64,000 nucleotides of DNA. It comes from Streptomyces sp. BA2 (lineage in GTDB: Bacteria; Actinomycetota; Actinomycetes; Streptomycetales; Streptomycetaceae). A model generated the notes under the pieces. That model made no database searches. It was not told the origin of the DNA and saw only the letters and a list, made by a program, of their open reading frames with translations. This document shows, piece by piece, positions 44,008 to 53,755 of this stretch (position 1 is its first letter; the number at the start of each line of letters is the position of its first letter). A program made the position numbers and the translations under genes. Location of the stretch: NCBI RefSeq assembly GCF_009769735.1, contig NZ_WSRO01000002.1, positions 6,993,001 through 7,057,000 on the forward strand. The letters run 5' to 3'.

Positions 44008-45230
44008 TTGTCGCCTCCGGCGTCCTTGTGGTTCGGGTTCTCCCAGATGACCGTGGCACCCATGCCGAAGCCGACGCACATCGTCGTCAGGCCGTAGCGG
44101 ACGTCCGGCTGCTCCTCGAACTGCCGCGCCAGCTGCGTCATCAGACGCACGCCGGAGGAGGCGAGGGGGTGGCCGTACGCGATGGCGCCGCCGTACTGGT
44201 TCACGCGCGTGTCGTCGTCGGCGATGCCGTAGTGCTCGAGGAAGGCGAGCACCTGCACCGCGAAGGCCTCATTGATCTCGAAGAGACCGATGTCGGAGAT
44301 GGAGAGCCCCGCCTGAGCGAGGGCCTTCTCCGTGGCCGGGATCGGGCCATAGCCCATGACCTCGGGCTCAACACCGGCGAAGGAGTACGAGACGAGCCGC
44401 ATCTTGACGGGCAGGTTGTTCTCGCGGGCGAAGTCCTCGGAGGCGATGATCGACGCCGTGGCGCCGTCGTTGAGGCCCGCGGCGTTGCCGGCGGTGACGC
44501 GACCGTGCGTACGGAACGGCGTCTTCAGCCCGGCGAGGTTCTCCAGCGTCGTCCCCGGCCGCATCGGCTCATCGGCGGTGGCAAGCCCCCAACCGGTCTC
44601 GCCCGCCTCCTCGTTGGTCCGCCGTACGGAGACGGGCACCAGGTCCTGCTGGATCTTGCCGTTGGCGTACGCCTTGGCGGCCTTCTCCTGCGAGCGCACG
44701 GCGTACTCATCGGCACGCTGCTTGGTGATCGTGGGATACCGGTCGTGCAGGTTCTCGGCAGTCATACCCATGAAGAGGGCCGACTCGTCCACGAGCTTCT
44801 CGCTCACGAACCGCGGGTTCGGGTCGACGCCCTCGCCCATGGGGTGGCGGCCCATGTGCTCGACGCCACCGGCGATGACGGCGTCGTACGCGCCGAACGC
44901 GATGGAGCCGGCGGTGGCGGTGACGGCGGTCAGCGCGCCCGCACACATGCGGTCGATGGAGTATCCGGGCACGGACTGCGGAAGCCCCGCCAGGATGCCG
45001 GCGGTACGGCCCAGCGTCAGCCCCTGGTCGCCGATCTGCGTGGTCGCGGCGATGGCGACCTCATCGATCTTGGCGGGGTCGAGGGCCGGGTTGCGGCGAA
45101 GGAGCTCCCGGATGGCCTTCACGATGAGGTCATCGGCACGGGTCTCGTGGTAGATGCCCTTCGGGCCCGCCTTGCCGAACGGGGTGCGGACGCCATCAAC
45201 GAAGACGACGTCCCTGACGGTACGAGGCAC
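44004..45230 (-). CDS. fadA: Acetyl-CoA acyltransferase (3-ketoacyl-CoA thiolase)
   Basis: 408 residues from GTG 45230 with GGAGGAG upstream. Catalytic residues of the thiolase fold are all present: Cys96 in DRMCAGAL, His354 in YGHPLASSG and Cys385 in CVGFGMGAT. It cleaves 3-ketoacyl-CoA to acetyl-CoA plus a shortened acyl-CoA. It is first gene of the fadA-fadB operon (minus strand, 4-bp overlap), so the two products probably form the trifunctional beta-oxidation complex. Confidence 0.95.
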   Translation of the reverse strand: MPRTVRDVVFVDGVRTPFGKAGPKGIYHETRADDLIVKAIRELLRRNPALDPAKIDEVAIAATTQIGDQGLTLGRTAGILAGLPQSVPGYSIDRMCAGALTAVTATAGSIAFGAYDAVIAGGVEHMGRHPMGEGVDPNPRFVSEKLVDESALFMGMTAENLHDRYPTITKQRADEYAVRSQEKAAKAYANGKIQQDLVPVSVRRTNEEAGETGWGLATADEPMRPGTTLENLAGLKTPFRTHGRVTAGNAAGLNDGATASIIASEDFARENNLPVKMRLVSYSFAGVEPEVMGYGPIPATEKALAQAGLSISDIGLFEINEAFAVQVLAFLEHYGIADDDTRVNQYGGAIAYGHPLASSGVRLMTQLARQFEEQPDVRYGLTTMCVGFGMGATVIWENPNHKDAGGDK

Positions 45231-45383
45231 GATGGCTCTCCTCCAGGGTGCGGGTGCGCCTGCGGCGCGCTTCCGGTCCCCATGCTACTTGCCGGTAACT
45301 ATGCGGCCAAGGGCTGCCCAGTCCCGGCTCGGGGAGGCGAAGGTCACACTTGGGGGTGGGGTGGCCGCGTGGGGCGGGGGCTT

Positions 45384-45448
45384 TGCTGGGCCGGGGGCGT
45401 TGATGGTGACCGGGCGGCCCCGGTACGTACACCACCCCCGGCCCAGCA
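45384..45448 (-). terminator. Large inverted repeat after the RNase D gene
   Basis: TGCTGGGCCGGGGG (45384-45397) and CCCCCGGCCCAGCA (45435-45448), perfect 14-bp arms; the 37-base loop contains its own ACCGGG/CCCGGT hairpin. It lies between the rnd stop (45480) and the fadA start (45230), both minus strand. Confidence 0.7.
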
Positions 45449-45479
45449 GGGCTCCCCTTCTCGGCACCCACCCCGCCGA

Positions 45480-46751
45480 TCAGCTAACCGTAAGTGCCGT
45501 AACCAGCGCCGGAGTGACCTGCGAGATCTGCCACCGCCTTGCCCCGTGCGAGGCGAGCGCGGCCGTTACGGAATCCGCGTCCACCTGAGCCGGCGGCTCC
45601 CAGCAGACCCTTCGTACCGTGTCCGGAGTGATCAGGTTCTCCTGCGGCATGTTCAGCTCCTCGGCCAGTGCCGAGACCGCCGCCCGCGCTGCGGAGAGGC
45701 GCGCCGCCGCTGCCGGGTCGCGGTCTGCCCAGGAGCGGGGCGGCGGCGGGCCGGAAACGGCCTGGCCCGGCTGCGGGAGCTCGGAGTCGGGCAGGGCCTT
45801 GGCCCTGTCCACCGCGGCCTGCCACTGCTCGAGTTGGCGTCGCCCCATGCGGTGCCCGAAGCCGGGGAGGGCGGCCAGAGCGTGCACGTTCGGGGGTAGT
45901 CCCAGCGCCGCCTCGACGATCGCGCTGTCACTGAGCACCTTGCCGGGCGACACGTCACGCCGTTGCGCGACGCGGTCACGCGCGGTCCACAGCTCGCGTA
46001 CGACCGCCATCTGACGGCGGCGCCGCACCTTGTGCATGCCGGACGTGCGCCGCCAGGGGTCCACGCGGGGCGGCGGAGGCGGTGCGGAGGAGATCGCGTC
46101 GAACTCCTCGCGGGCCCACTCCAGTTTGCCCTGCCGGTCGAGCTCCTTCTCAAGCGCGTCCCGCAGGTCCACGAGCAGCTCGACGTCGAGCGCCGCGTAC
46201 CGCAGCCAGGGGTCGGGCAGCGGGCGCGTCGACCAGTCGACCGCCGAGTGGCCCTTCTCCAGGACGAAGCCGAGCACGCCCTCGACCATCGCGCCGAGGC
46301 CGACGCGGGGGAAACCCGCGAGGCGCCCCGCGAGCTCCGTGTCGAAGATGCTGGTGGGGATCATGCCTATTTCGCGGAGGCAGGGGAGGTCCTGCGTGGC
46401 TGCGTGGAGGACCCACTCCGCTCCGGAGATCGCCTCGCCGAGCCCGGACAGGTCGGGGCAGGCGACGGGGTCGATGAGGGTGCTGCCCGCGCCTTCGCGG
46501 CGCAGCTGTACGAGGTAGGCACGCTGGCCGTACCGATAGCCGGACGCACGCTCGGCGTCCACGGCCACGGGGCCACTGCCTGCCGCGAACGCGGCGGTCA
46601 CCTCGGCGAGGGCGGTCTCGTCGGCGACCACCGGGGGGATGCCATCACGCGGCTCGTCCAAAGGGATCGGCGCCGTTTCGACGTCGTCCGGAGGGCCGCC
46701 TCCGGTGGTTCGCAGTGAGCTGTCTGCTGCGGTCTCTTGGGCGTCGGTCAC
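45480..46751 (-). CDS. rnd: Ribonuclease D-like 3'-5' exonuclease with HRDC domain
   Basis: 423 residues from GTG 46751 (no clear ribosome site). The exonuclease domain has all DEDDy residues: Asp65 and Glu67 in VAVDAERA, Asp121 in ATQDLPCL, and Tyr185 with Asp189 in YAALDVELL. An HRDC helical domain follows (about 240-320), with LWTARDRVAQRRDVSPGKVL. The Pro-rich linker PPPPPR and a further C-terminal domain of about 100 residues are usual in actinobacterial members. It trims RNA 3' ends in the cytosol. Only 78 bases separate it from the response regulator gene downstream. Confidence 0.93.
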   Translation of the reverse strand: MTDAQETAADSSLRTTGGGPPDDVETAPIPLDEPRDGIPPVVADETALAEVTAAFAAGSGPVAVDAERASGYRYGQRAYLVQLRREGAGSTLIDPVACPDLSGLGEAISGAEWVLHAATQDLPCLREIGMIPTSIFDTELAGRLAGFPRVGLGAMVEGVLGFVLEKGHSAVDWSTRPLPDPWLRYAALDVELLVDLRDALEKELDRQGKLEWAREEFDAISSAPPPPPRVDPWRRTSGMHKVRRRRQMAVVRELWTARDRVAQRRDVSPGKVLSDSAIVEAALGLPPNVHALAALPGFGHRMGRRQLEQWQAAVDRAKALPDSELPQPGQAVSGPPPPRSWADRDPAAAARLSAARAAVSALAEELNMPQENLITPDTVRRVCWEPPAQVDADSVTAALASHGARRWQISQVTPALVTALTVS

Positions 46752-46777
46752 CTGTCAAGGGTATCTGTGTATGCACA

Positions 46778-46811
46778 GCGCCCGTCGACGGAACGTTCCG
46801 TCGACGGGCGC
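46778..46811. terminator. 34-bp perfect palindrome, terminator
   Basis: GCGCCCGTCGACGGAAC immediately followed by its exact reverse complement, between the RNase D start and the response-regulator stop, so it probably ends the response-regulator transcript. Confidence 0.85.
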
Positions 46812-46829
46812 GCGAGGGGTGCAAATGAG

Positions 46830-47492
46830 TCAGTGGATGATTCCGGTGCGCAGGGCCACCGCCACCATCCCGGCGCGGTCACCCGTGCCGAGCTTGCGTG
46901 CGATGCGGGCGAGGTGGCTCTTCACGGTCAGGGCGGAGAGCCCCATCGAGACACCGATGGCCTTGTTCGACTGACCCTCCGCGACGAGGCGGAGAACCTC
47001 CACCTCGCGGCCGGACAGCTCGCGGTAGCCACCGGGGTGGCTGGGCGCGCCCGGCGGGCGGCGGTGCATTCGGGCGGCGGCCGAGCCGATGGGCGCGGCG
47101 CCGGGGCGGGTGGGGAGACCGACGTTGTTGCGGGTGCCGGTGACGACGTAGCCCTTGACGCCGCCCGCGAGGGCGTTGCGTACGGCACCGATGTCATCGG
47201 CGGCGGAGAGGGCGAGGCCGTTCGGCCAGCCCGCCGCGCGGGTTTCTGAGAGGAGCGTCAGGCCGGAGCCGTCGGGGAGGTGGACGTCTGCGACGCAGAT
47301 GTCACGGGGGTTGCCGATGCGGGGACGAGCCTCCGCGATCGAAGAGGCCTCGATCACGTCGCGTACACCGAGGGCCCACAGGTGGCGGGTGACGGTGGAG
47401 CGGACGCGTGGGTCGGCCACGACGACCATGGCGGTCGGCTTGTTCGGGCGGTAGGCGACCAGGCTTGCGGGCTGCTCGAGGAGAACGGACAC
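46830..47492 (-). CDS. Orphan NarL/FixJ-type response regulator
   Basis: 220 residues from GTG 47492 (AGGAGG 4-5 bases upstream). The receiver domain (about 20-130) has the phosphoacceptor Asp in CVADVHLPDGSG and Lys in GVKGYVV, but the first acidic pair is reduced to one Asp (VVVADPR), so phosphorylation may be weak. The C-terminal LuxR helix-turn-helix (about 150-215) reads LSGREVEVLRLVAEGQSNKAIGVSMGLSALTVKSHL. No histidine kinase is adjacent. A low-GC region of 285 bases upstream carries its promoter. Target genes unknown. Confidence 0.9.
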   Translation of the reverse strand: MSVLLEQPASLVAYRPNKPTAMVVVADPRVRSTVTRHLWALGVRDVIEASSIAEARPRIGNPRDICVADVHLPDGSGLTLLSETRAAGWPNGLALSAADDIGAVRNALAGGVKGYVVTGTRNNVGLPTRPGAAPIGSAAARMHRRPPGAPSHPGGYRELSGREVEVLRLVAEGQSNKAIGVSMGLSALTVKSHLARIARKLGTGDRAGMVAVALRTGIIH

Positions 47493-47777
47493 CAGGCCTC
47501 CTGGGGTGCGGGACTGAACCGGCTCGGGGATGAAGCCGGAGCGAACCGTGCTTTCAAGGTCACCAACCTCTTCGGCACCAAACCCGCCCGCCTTTAGAGA
47601 ATGATCACGATTTGGTGAGTAACAATTCGGGCGATTCGGACATGCGATCGATCATCCGAAGATCAACCCGAATCGCAGTCGTTCAGAATCGCTCATCCGC
47701 GTGATCGTTCGGTCCAGCGGACCCGCCGCCCCGTTTCAGCCCCGCCTCCCGCCCCTGCCTCCCGCCCCCGCCGTCCG

Positions 47778-48446
47778 TCACGGCGTCTGCGGCCCCCGCC
47801 GCTGCGGCAGCGACACCACGGACCCGTCGCCGCCGTGCCCCTGGTTCGCCGGTGGCAGCCCCGCCACCTGGCAGAGCAGATCGCACCACGACGCGAGATG
47901 CGCCGCCGTGTCCGGCGCCCCGCCGGGCCCCTCGCGCGGTGTCCACGACGCCCGGATCTCGATCTGCGACGCGGGCGGCCGCTCGGCGAGCCCGCCGAAG
48001 TAGTGCGAGCCGGCGCGCGTGACGGTGCCGCTCGGCTCCCCGCAGGCCAGGCCGCGCGCCTGCAGCGCGCCCGTCAGCCAGGACCAGCAGACCTCGGGCA
48101 GCAGTGGGTCCGCGGCCATCTCCGGCTCCAGCTCCGCCCGTACGAGCGTGACCAGGCGGAAGGTGCCCTGCCAGGCGTCGTGCCCCGCCGGATCGTGCAG
48201 CAGGACGAGCCGTCCGTCCGCGAGGTCCTCGTCGCCTTCGACCACCGCTGCCTCCAGGGCGTACGCGTGCGGGGCCAGGCGCTGTGGCGGCCGCGTCGGG
48301 TCGATCTCGATCTCAGGCCGAAGCCGTGCCCCGCGCAGCGCCTCGACCGCCGCGCGAAAGGGCAACGGAGTCGAATCCGCCACCTTCCCCTCCGTACTTT
48401 CCATCTCGCCAGCGCCGTCCGACCGTTGTCCTTGAGCCGCAGCCAT
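47778..48446 (-). CDS. DUF3000 protein
   Basis: 222 residues from ATG 48446; MAAAQGQRSDG is the opening I expect for this actinobacterial family. A longer frame would cross the hemE promoter. Seen: PLPFRAAVEALRGARLRPE, PHAYALEAAV, GRLVLLHDPAGHDAWQGTFRLV, CWSWLTGALQARGL and RAGSHYFGGLAERPPASQIEIRASWTP, matching DUF3000 as conserved next to hemE in streptomycetes. No catalytic motif is known. It is divergent from hemE with a 133-base gap. Confidence 0.88.
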   Translation of the reverse strand: MAAAQGQRSDGAGEMESTEGKVADSTPLPFRAAVEALRGARLRPEIEIDPTRPPQRLAPHAYALEAAVVEGDEDLADGRLVLLHDPAGHDAWQGTFRLVTLVRAELEPEMAADPLLPEVCWSWLTGALQARGLACGEPSGTVTRAGSHYFGGLAERPPASQIEIRASWTPREGPGGAPDTAAHLASWCDLLCQVAGLPPANQGHGGDGSVVSLPQRRGPQTP

Positions 48447-48579
48447 GCGGGGAAGATTAAGGGGAACGGCGGCTTCGCGCAGGGAGAGACACCCGTGAGA
48501 GGGGCCCCGGTCAAGGCAGCGTGTCCCTCTGGGCGGGGGTCGGGCGGGGGCCGGGCGGGCGCGTGCGAGACTTTCCCGC

Positions 48580-49653
48580 GTGAGTGCCAACAACAGCCAG
48601 AGCCCCGCGGGCCGGCAGAACGCAGCGACGTACGACTCCGCTTTCATGAAGGCGTGCAGGCGCGAGCCCGTGCCGCACACGCCGGTCTGGTTCATGCGGC
48701 AGGCCGGGCGCTCACTCCCCGAGTACCGCAAGGTGCGTGAGGGCACGGCCATGCTGGAGTCGTGCATGATGCCGGAGCTGGTCACGGAGATCACGCTGCA
48801 GCCGGTGCGCCGCCACAAGGTCGACGCCGCGATCTACTTCAGCGACATCGTCGTCCCCCTCAAGGCCATCGGCATCGACCTCGACATCAAGCCGGGCATC
48901 GGCCCGGTCGTCGCCAACCCCATCCGCTCGCGCGCCGACCTCGCCCAGCTGCGGGATCTGACGCCGGACGACGTGGGTTACGTGACGCAGGCGATCGGCA
49001 TGCTGACGGCCGAGCTGGGGTCGACCCCCCTCATCGGATTCGCCGGCGCACCTTTCACCCTCGCGAGTTACCTGGTCGAGGGCGGCCCGAGCCGTAACCA
49101 CGAGCACACCAAGGCGCTCATGTACGGCGACCCGCAGCTGTGGGCGGATCTGCTCGACCGGCTCGCGGAGATCACCGGCGCCTTCCTCAAGGTGCAGATC
49201 GAGGCGGGCGCGAGCGCCGTGCAGCTCTTCGACTCGTGGGTGGGCGCGCTGGCCCCCGCCGACTACCGGCGCTCCGTGATGCCCGCGTCGCAGAAGGTCT
49301 TCGACGCCGTGTCCTCGTACGGCGTTCCGCGCATCCACTTCGGCGTCGGCACGGGCGAGCTGCTCGGTCTGATGGGCGAGGCGGGCGCCGACGTGATGGG
49401 CGTCGACTGGCGCGTCCCGATGGACGAGGCGGTACGCCGGGTCGGTCCCGGCAAGGCGCTGCAGGGGAACCTCGACCCGGCGGTCCTCTTCTCCACGCGC
49501 GAGGCGATCGAGGCCAAGACGGACGAGGTCCTGGACGCCGCGGCCGGGCTCGACGGCCACATCTTCAACCTCGGCCACGGCGTCCTGCCGTCCACGGACC
49601 CCGACGCTCTGACGCGCCTCGTGGAGCACGTCCACACGCGGACCGCGCGCTGA
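48580..49653 (+). CDS. hemE: Uroporphyrinogen decarboxylase
   Basis: 357 residues from GTG 48580. HemE removes four acetate carboxylates of uroporphyrinogen III to give coproporphyrinogen III in the cytosol. Hallmarks: PVWFMRQAGRSLPEYRKVR (substrate-binding Arg pair), FSDIVVPLKAIGIDLD (catalytic Asp), GFAGAPFTLASYLVEGG, and HIFNLGHGVLP with the conserved His near the C-terminus. Length is normal. Downstream are a decamer repeat and a convergent flavoprotein gene; the other haem genes hemY-hemQ start 2.6 kb further on. Confidence 0.97.
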   Translation: MSANNSQSPAGRQNAATYDSAFMKACRREPVPHTPVWFMRQAGRSLPEYRKVREGTAMLESCMMPELVTEITLQPVRRHKVDAAIYFSDIVVPLKAIGIDLDIKPGIGPVVANPIRSRADLAQLRDLTPDDVGYVTQAIGMLTAELGSTPLIGFAGAPFTLASYLVEGGPSRNHEHTKALMYGDPQLWADLLDRLAEITGAFLKVQIEAGASAVQLFDSWVGALAPADYRRSVMPASQKVFDAVSSYGVPRIHFGVGTGELLGLMGEAGADVMGVDWRVPMDEAVRRVGPGKALQGNLDPAVLFSTREAIEAKTDEVLDAAAGLDGHIFNLGHGVLPSTDPDALTRLVEHVHTRTAR

Positions 49654-49660
49654 CGGACGG

Positions 49661-49710
49661 GTCGGAGCCGACCGGAGCCGACCGGAGCCGGCCGGAGCCG
49701 GTCGGGACCG
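49661..49710. repeat. Five-copy decamer repeat after hemE
   Basis: Period-10 array (G/A)(T/C)CGGAGCCG from 49661 to 49700 with a diverged fifth copy; GACCGG/CCGGTC ends allow a hairpin. It may serve as the hemE transcription end. Confidence 0.6.
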
Positions 49711-49766
49711 GTTCGTAGTTGGCTGAAAATCTCGCCTGAATGTGATGGGCGAGGAGGGGCGGGGGC

Positions 49767-51149
49767 CTAGCCGGGTGCCCGCACCGCCGCCACCGCCTTG
49801 CGCGCCGCCACCAGGACCGGGTCCCACACCGGCGAGAACGGCGGTGCGTAGCCGAGGTCGAGCGCCGTCATCTGGTCCACCGTCATCCGGGCCGTCAGGG
49901 CCACGGCGGCGATGTCGACGCGCTTGCCCGCGCCCTCGCGGCCGACGATCTGGACGCCGAGCAGCCGTCCCGTGAGGCGCTCGGCGAGCATCTTCACGGT
50001 CATCACGGCCGCGCCGGGGTAGTAGCCGGCGCGGCTCGTCGACTCGATGGTCACCGAGACGAACTGCAGTCCTGCCGCCCGCGCCTCCTTCTCGCGCAGG
50101 CCCGTGCGGGCGATCTCCAGGTCGCAGACCTTGCTGACGGCCGTGCCGACGACACCGGGGAAGGTCGCGTAACTCCCGCCCACGTTCGAGCCGATGACCT
50201 GGCCGTGCTTGTTGGCGTGGGTGCCGAGCGCGATGTGGCGCTCGCGGCCCGAGACCAGGTCGAGGACCTCGACGCAGTCGCCGCCCGCCCAGATGTTCTC
50301 GTGGCCCCGCACCCGCATCGCGAGATCCGTGAGCAGCCCGCCGTGCTCGCCGAGCGGAAGACCCGCCGCACGGGCGAGCTCCGTCTCGGGGCGCACGCCG
50401 ATGCCGAGCACCACCACGTCCGCCGGATACTCCGCGTCCTCGGTGGCCACCGCCCTGACCCGGCCGTCGTCACCGGTGAGGATCTTGGTGACCTCGGCGC
50501 CGTTCACCATCTCGATGCCCATGCCGGACATCGCGTCATGGACGAGGCGGCCCATGTCCGGGTCGAGCGTCGACATCGGCTCCGAGCCGCGGTTGACGAC
50601 CGTGACCTCGTAGCGGCGCTGGATCAGGGCCTCGGCCATCTCGACGCCGATGTAACCGGCGCCGATGACGACCGCCCTGCGGCCCGGCGTGCGGGCCAGC
50701 GTGTCCAGGAGCGCCTGGCCGTCGTCCAGGGTCTGCACGCCGTGCACGCCGGGGGCGTCGATGCCGGGCAGGGCGGGACGGACCGGACGGGCACCGGTGC
50801 CGATCACGAGCTTGTCGTACGCCGTCCAGTCCTCCGCGCCGGACTCCAGGTCCCGGGTGCGGACCCGGCCGCCCTCGACGTCGATCTCCATGACCTCCGT
50901 ACGCATCCGCAGGTCGATGTCGCGGGCCCGGTGCTCCTCGGGCGTACGCGCGATCAGCTCGTCCCGTGAAGGGACGTCGCCGCCGACCCAGTAGGGGATG
51001 CCGCAGGCCGAGTACGAGGTGAAGTGGCTGCGCTCGAACGCGACGATCTCCAGTTCCCCAGGGCCCTTGAGCCTGCGTGCCTGCGACGCGGCGGACATGC
51101 CCGCCGCGTCGCCCCCGATGACCACCAGTCGTTCCTTCGCGATCCTCAT
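49767..51149 (-). CDS. FAD-dependent pyridine nucleotide-disulfide oxidoreductase (CoA-disulfide reductase/NADH oxidase type)
   Basis: 460 residues from ATG 51149 (no ribosome site; possibly a leaderless transcript). FAD-binding motif VVIGGDAAGMSAASQARR at the N-terminus, redox-active Cys49 in SYSACGIPYW (a single cysteine, as in CoA-disulfide reductase and water-forming NADH oxidase), NAD-binding VVIGAGYIGVEMAEAL near residue 165, and ENIWAGGDCVEV for the FAD ribityl site. The C-terminal dimerisation domain is present. In actinobacteria, which lack glutathione, a thiol or persulfide substrate is plausible, but the exact one is unknown. Confidence 0.9.
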   Translation of the reverse strand: MRIAKERLVVIGGDAAGMSAASQARRLKGPGELEIVAFERSHFTSYSACGIPYWVGGDVPSRDELIARTPEEHRARDIDLRMRTEVMEIDVEGGRVRTRDLESGAEDWTAYDKLVIGTGARPVRPALPGIDAPGVHGVQTLDDGQALLDTLARTPGRRAVVIGAGYIGVEMAEALIQRRYEVTVVNRGSEPMSTLDPDMGRLVHDAMSGMGIEMVNGAEVTKILTGDDGRVRAVATEDAEYPADVVVLGIGVRPETELARAAGLPLGEHGGLLTDLAMRVRGHENIWAGGDCVEVLDLVSGRERHIALGTHANKHGQVIGSNVGGSYATFPGVVGTAVSKVCDLEIARTGLREKEARAAGLQFVSVTIESTSRAGYYPGAAVMTVKMLAERLTGRLLGVQIVGREGAGKRVDIAAVALTARMTVDQMTALDLGYAPPFSPVWDPVLVAARKAVAAVRAPG

Positions 51150-51207
51150 ACGGACACGCTACGACGCGGCGGCAGTTGACGGCCCTCTAGCCATGTCCAG
51201 TCGTCGT

Positions 51208-52158
51208 CTAGTCGTCGTCGCCCTCGCGCGCCGCCGCCACAGCAGGCCGCCGCGGCAGCCGGGGCCGCACCAGGCGCTGCCACAGCAGGAACAGCAGCGC
51301 CGCCACCGCCGCGAACGGCAGGATCGCGCCGAGGGCGACCGCGAGCCACCGCAGCATCGTCACGAAAGCGCTCCAGCCGCCGGACAGCGCGTCCACGAAC
51401 GTCGGGTCGTCGTCGTCCGCGTCCGCCTTCTTCACGGCCGTCTCGCTGAGCGAGAGAGTGATGGTGGACATGCTCGTACGGTCCTTGAGCGAGGACTGCT
51501 GAGCGAGCAGCGCCTCCAGTTCGGACTGACGGGTGCTCAACTCCCCTTCCAGGGTGACGACATCACTCAGCTTCGTCGCCTTGTCCATCAGCTCCCGCAC
51601 CCGCGCCACGCTCGCCCGCTGCGACTTGATGCGGCTCTCGACGTCGACGACCTGCTCGGTGACGTCCTGCGCCTTGGCCTTGCGCTCGATCAACTTGCCG
51701 GTTCCTTCGAGCGATGTGAGGACCTCCTCGTACCGGTCCTGCGGGACGCGCAGCACGATGCGGGAGCGGTCGTGGCCGCGGCCGTCGCGGTCCGTGGTCT
51801 CGTCGCCGACGACGCCGCCCGCGTCCGTGGCCACCGCGCGCGCCTCGTCCAGGGCCTTCGGTACGTCCTTGACGCGGACGGTCAGGGTGGCGGTACGGAT
51901 GATGTGTGTGTCGGCGAGCTTGGGCGGCTTCTTCCGGCCGGACTTGTCCGCCTGGCCGCCGCCCACCCCCTTGTCGTCCTTGTTGCCGGACGCGTACGCG
52001 TCCTCGCGCGCGGCGCCCGCCGCCTTGTCGCTGTCGCCGCCGCTGTCGCTGCCGCCGCCCGCGCTGCACCCGGTGAGCGCGAGGGCGACCGCGAGCAGGA
52101 CGGCCGGGAGTGCCTGGACGGTGCGGTGCCTTGACGTGCTCTTGCTGGACGCGTGCAT
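51208..52158 (-). CDS. DUF4349 membrane-anchored lipoprotein
   Basis: 316 residues from ATG 52158. A lipoprotein signal ends in ALTGC (about Cys31). A low-complexity Gly/Asp/Lys linker leads to the DUF4349 domain (about 85-260): IIRTATLTVRVKDVPKALDEA, SRIVLRVPQDRYEEVLTSL, and a coiled-coil stretch with VVDVESRIKSQRASVARVRELM and LEGELSTRQSELEALLAQQ. A C-terminal transmembrane helix (LAVALGAILPFAAVAALLFLLW) and a basic tail follow. With both a lipid anchor and a helix it lies on the outer face of the membrane. Function unknown; it is divergent from hemY. Confidence 0.88.
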   Translation of the reverse strand: MHASSKSTSRHRTVQALPAVLLAVALALTGCSAGGGSDSGGDSDKAAGAAREDAYASGNKDDKGVGGGQADKSGRKKPPKLADTHIIRTATLTVRVKDVPKALDEARAVATDAGGVVGDETTDRDGRGHDRSRIVLRVPQDRYEEVLTSLEGTGKLIERKAKAQDVTEQVVDVESRIKSQRASVARVRELMDKATKLSDVVTLEGELSTRQSELEALLAQQSSLKDRTSMSTITLSLSETAVKKADADDDDPTFVDALSGGWSAFVTMLRWLAVALGAILPFAAVAALLFLLWQRLVRPRLPRRPAVAAAREGDDD

Positions 52159-52299
52159 CTCGACGTACCCCCGAGGGTCGTGGTGACTGATGCTCCTATG
52201 ACGCCGGGGAGGTGCGGAACGATGGTTGCTGACCGGTCCCGATGGGGTCACGGTCGGGACTCGCGCGGCTCGTGAAGTGACGGCTCGTAGAGTGGAGGC

Positions 52300-53751
52300 A
52301 TGCGCGAAACGGACACACGTACGGGCCATGTCGTTGTCATCGGTGGCGGGATCGCCGGACTGGCCGCCGCCCACCGATTGCTCACCACCGGGGCCCGCGT
52401 GACCGTCCTGGAAGCCTCCGACCGGCTCGGCGGCAAGCTGCTCCCCGGCGAGATCGAGGGCGTCCGCGTCGACCTCGGCGCCGAGTCGATGCTGGCCCGC
52501 CGCCCGGAGGCCGTCGCACTCGCCCGCGAGGTGGGCCTCGCCGGCCGGCTGCAGCCCCCCGCCACGGCGACCGCCGCGATCTGGACCCGCGGGGCCCTGC
52601 GTCCGATGCCCAAGGGCCACGTCATGGGCGTACCCGGTGACGCTTCGGCCCTGGCGGGAGTGCTCTCCGACGACGGGCTGAGGCGCATCGAGCGGGACCG
52701 TGAGCTGCCGCCCACCGAGGTCGGGGACGACGTCGCGGTCGGTGAGTACGTGGCCGCGCGCCTCGGCCGCGAGGTCGTCGACCGTCTCGTGGAGCCGCTG
52801 CTCGGCGGGGTGTACGCGGGCGACGCGTACCGCATCTCGATGCGCTCGGCCGTCCCGCAGCTCTTCGAGGCCGCCCGCACGCACGCCTCGCTCACCGAGG
52901 GCGTCCGCGCCATCCAGGCCCGCGCCGCCAAGAACCAGCAGACCGGTCCCGTCTTCATGGGCATCGAGGGCGGCGTCGGGCAACTGCCGCTCGCGGTCGC
53001 GGATTCGGTACGCGCGCGGGGCGGTGAGATCGTGCTCAAGAGTCCTGTGCACGGCCTGCGCCACACGCCCGACGGCTGGGAAGTACGCGTCGACGACTAC
53101 TTCCTGGAGGCCGACGCCGTAGTCCTGGCAACCCCCGCCCGCGAGACTTCCTGGCTCCTCAAGGCCGAGGCGCCCGCCGCCGCGGCCGAGCTCGCAGGCG
53201 TGGAGTACGCCTCCATGGCCCTGATGACCCTCGCCTACCGCCGCAGCGAGACCGACCTCCCCGAAGGCAGCGGTTTTCTCGTGCCGCCCGTCGACGGGCA
53301 CACCATCAAGGCGTCCACCTTCGCGTCGCGCAAGTGGGGCTGGATCGCCGAGGAGGACCCTGACCTGCTGGTTCTGCGTACGTCAGTGGGGCGGTACGGC
53401 GAGACGGAGATCCTGGAGCGTGACGACGCCGACCTCATCGAACTCTCCCGGCGCGACCTGCGCGCGGCCACCGGCCTCGACGCCGAACCCGTCGCCACCC
53501 GCGTCACCCGCTGGCACGACGGCCTCCCGCAGTACCCCGTCGGCCACCACGCGCGCGTGGCCCGCGTCCGCGAGCACGTGAGCAAGCTGCCCGGCCTCGC
53601 CGTGTGCGGAGCGGCGTACGACGGAGTGGGCATCCCCGCGTGCATCGCGAGCGCCTACGCCGCCGTCGACCAGCTCGGCGGTGACCTCGCCGGTGTGCAG
53701 GAGCTCACCGCCAACCCGGTGCAGAGTCTGCACGGCGGCGGAGGAGAATAG
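52300..53751 (+). CDS. hemY: Protoporphyrinogen/coproporphyrinogen III oxidase
   Basis: 483 residues from ATG 52300. A flavin oxidase of the HemY/CgoX class: FAD motif [71 protein letters not shown], and C-terminal [24 protein letters not shown]. In actinobacteria this enzyme oxidises coproporphyrinogen III to coproporphyrin III in the coproporphyrin-dependent haem route, and hemQ follows at 4 bases, which supports that role (so cgoX is the alternative symbol). Confidence 0.95.
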   Translation: MRETDTRTGHVVVIGGGIAGLAAAHRLLTTGARVTVLEASDRLGGKLLPGEIEGVRVDLGAESMLARRPEAVALAREVGLAGRLQPPATATAAIWTRGALRPMPKGHVMGVPGDASALAGVLSDDGLRRIERDRELPPTEVGDDVAVGEYVAARLGREVVDRLVEPLLGGVYAGDAYRISMRSAVPQLFEAARTHASLTEGVRAIQARAAKNQQTGPVFMGIEGGVGQLPLAVADSVRARGGEIVLKSPVHGLRHTPDGWEVRVDDYFLEADAVVLATPARETSWLLKAEAPAAAAELAGVEYASMALMTLAYRRSETDLPEGSGFLVPPVDGHTIKASTFASRKWGWIAEEDPDLLVLRTSVGRYGETEILERDDADLIELSRRDLRAATGLDAEPVATRVTRWHDGLPQYPVGHHARVARVREHVSKLPGLAVCGAAYDGVGIPACIASAYAAVDQLGGDLAGVQELTANPVQSLHGGGGE

Positions 53752-53755
53752 GGGC

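Noticed and set aside
41863..44097. Long plus-strand open frame opposite fadB
   Set aside because: Antisense of fadB; no motif and no ribosome site.
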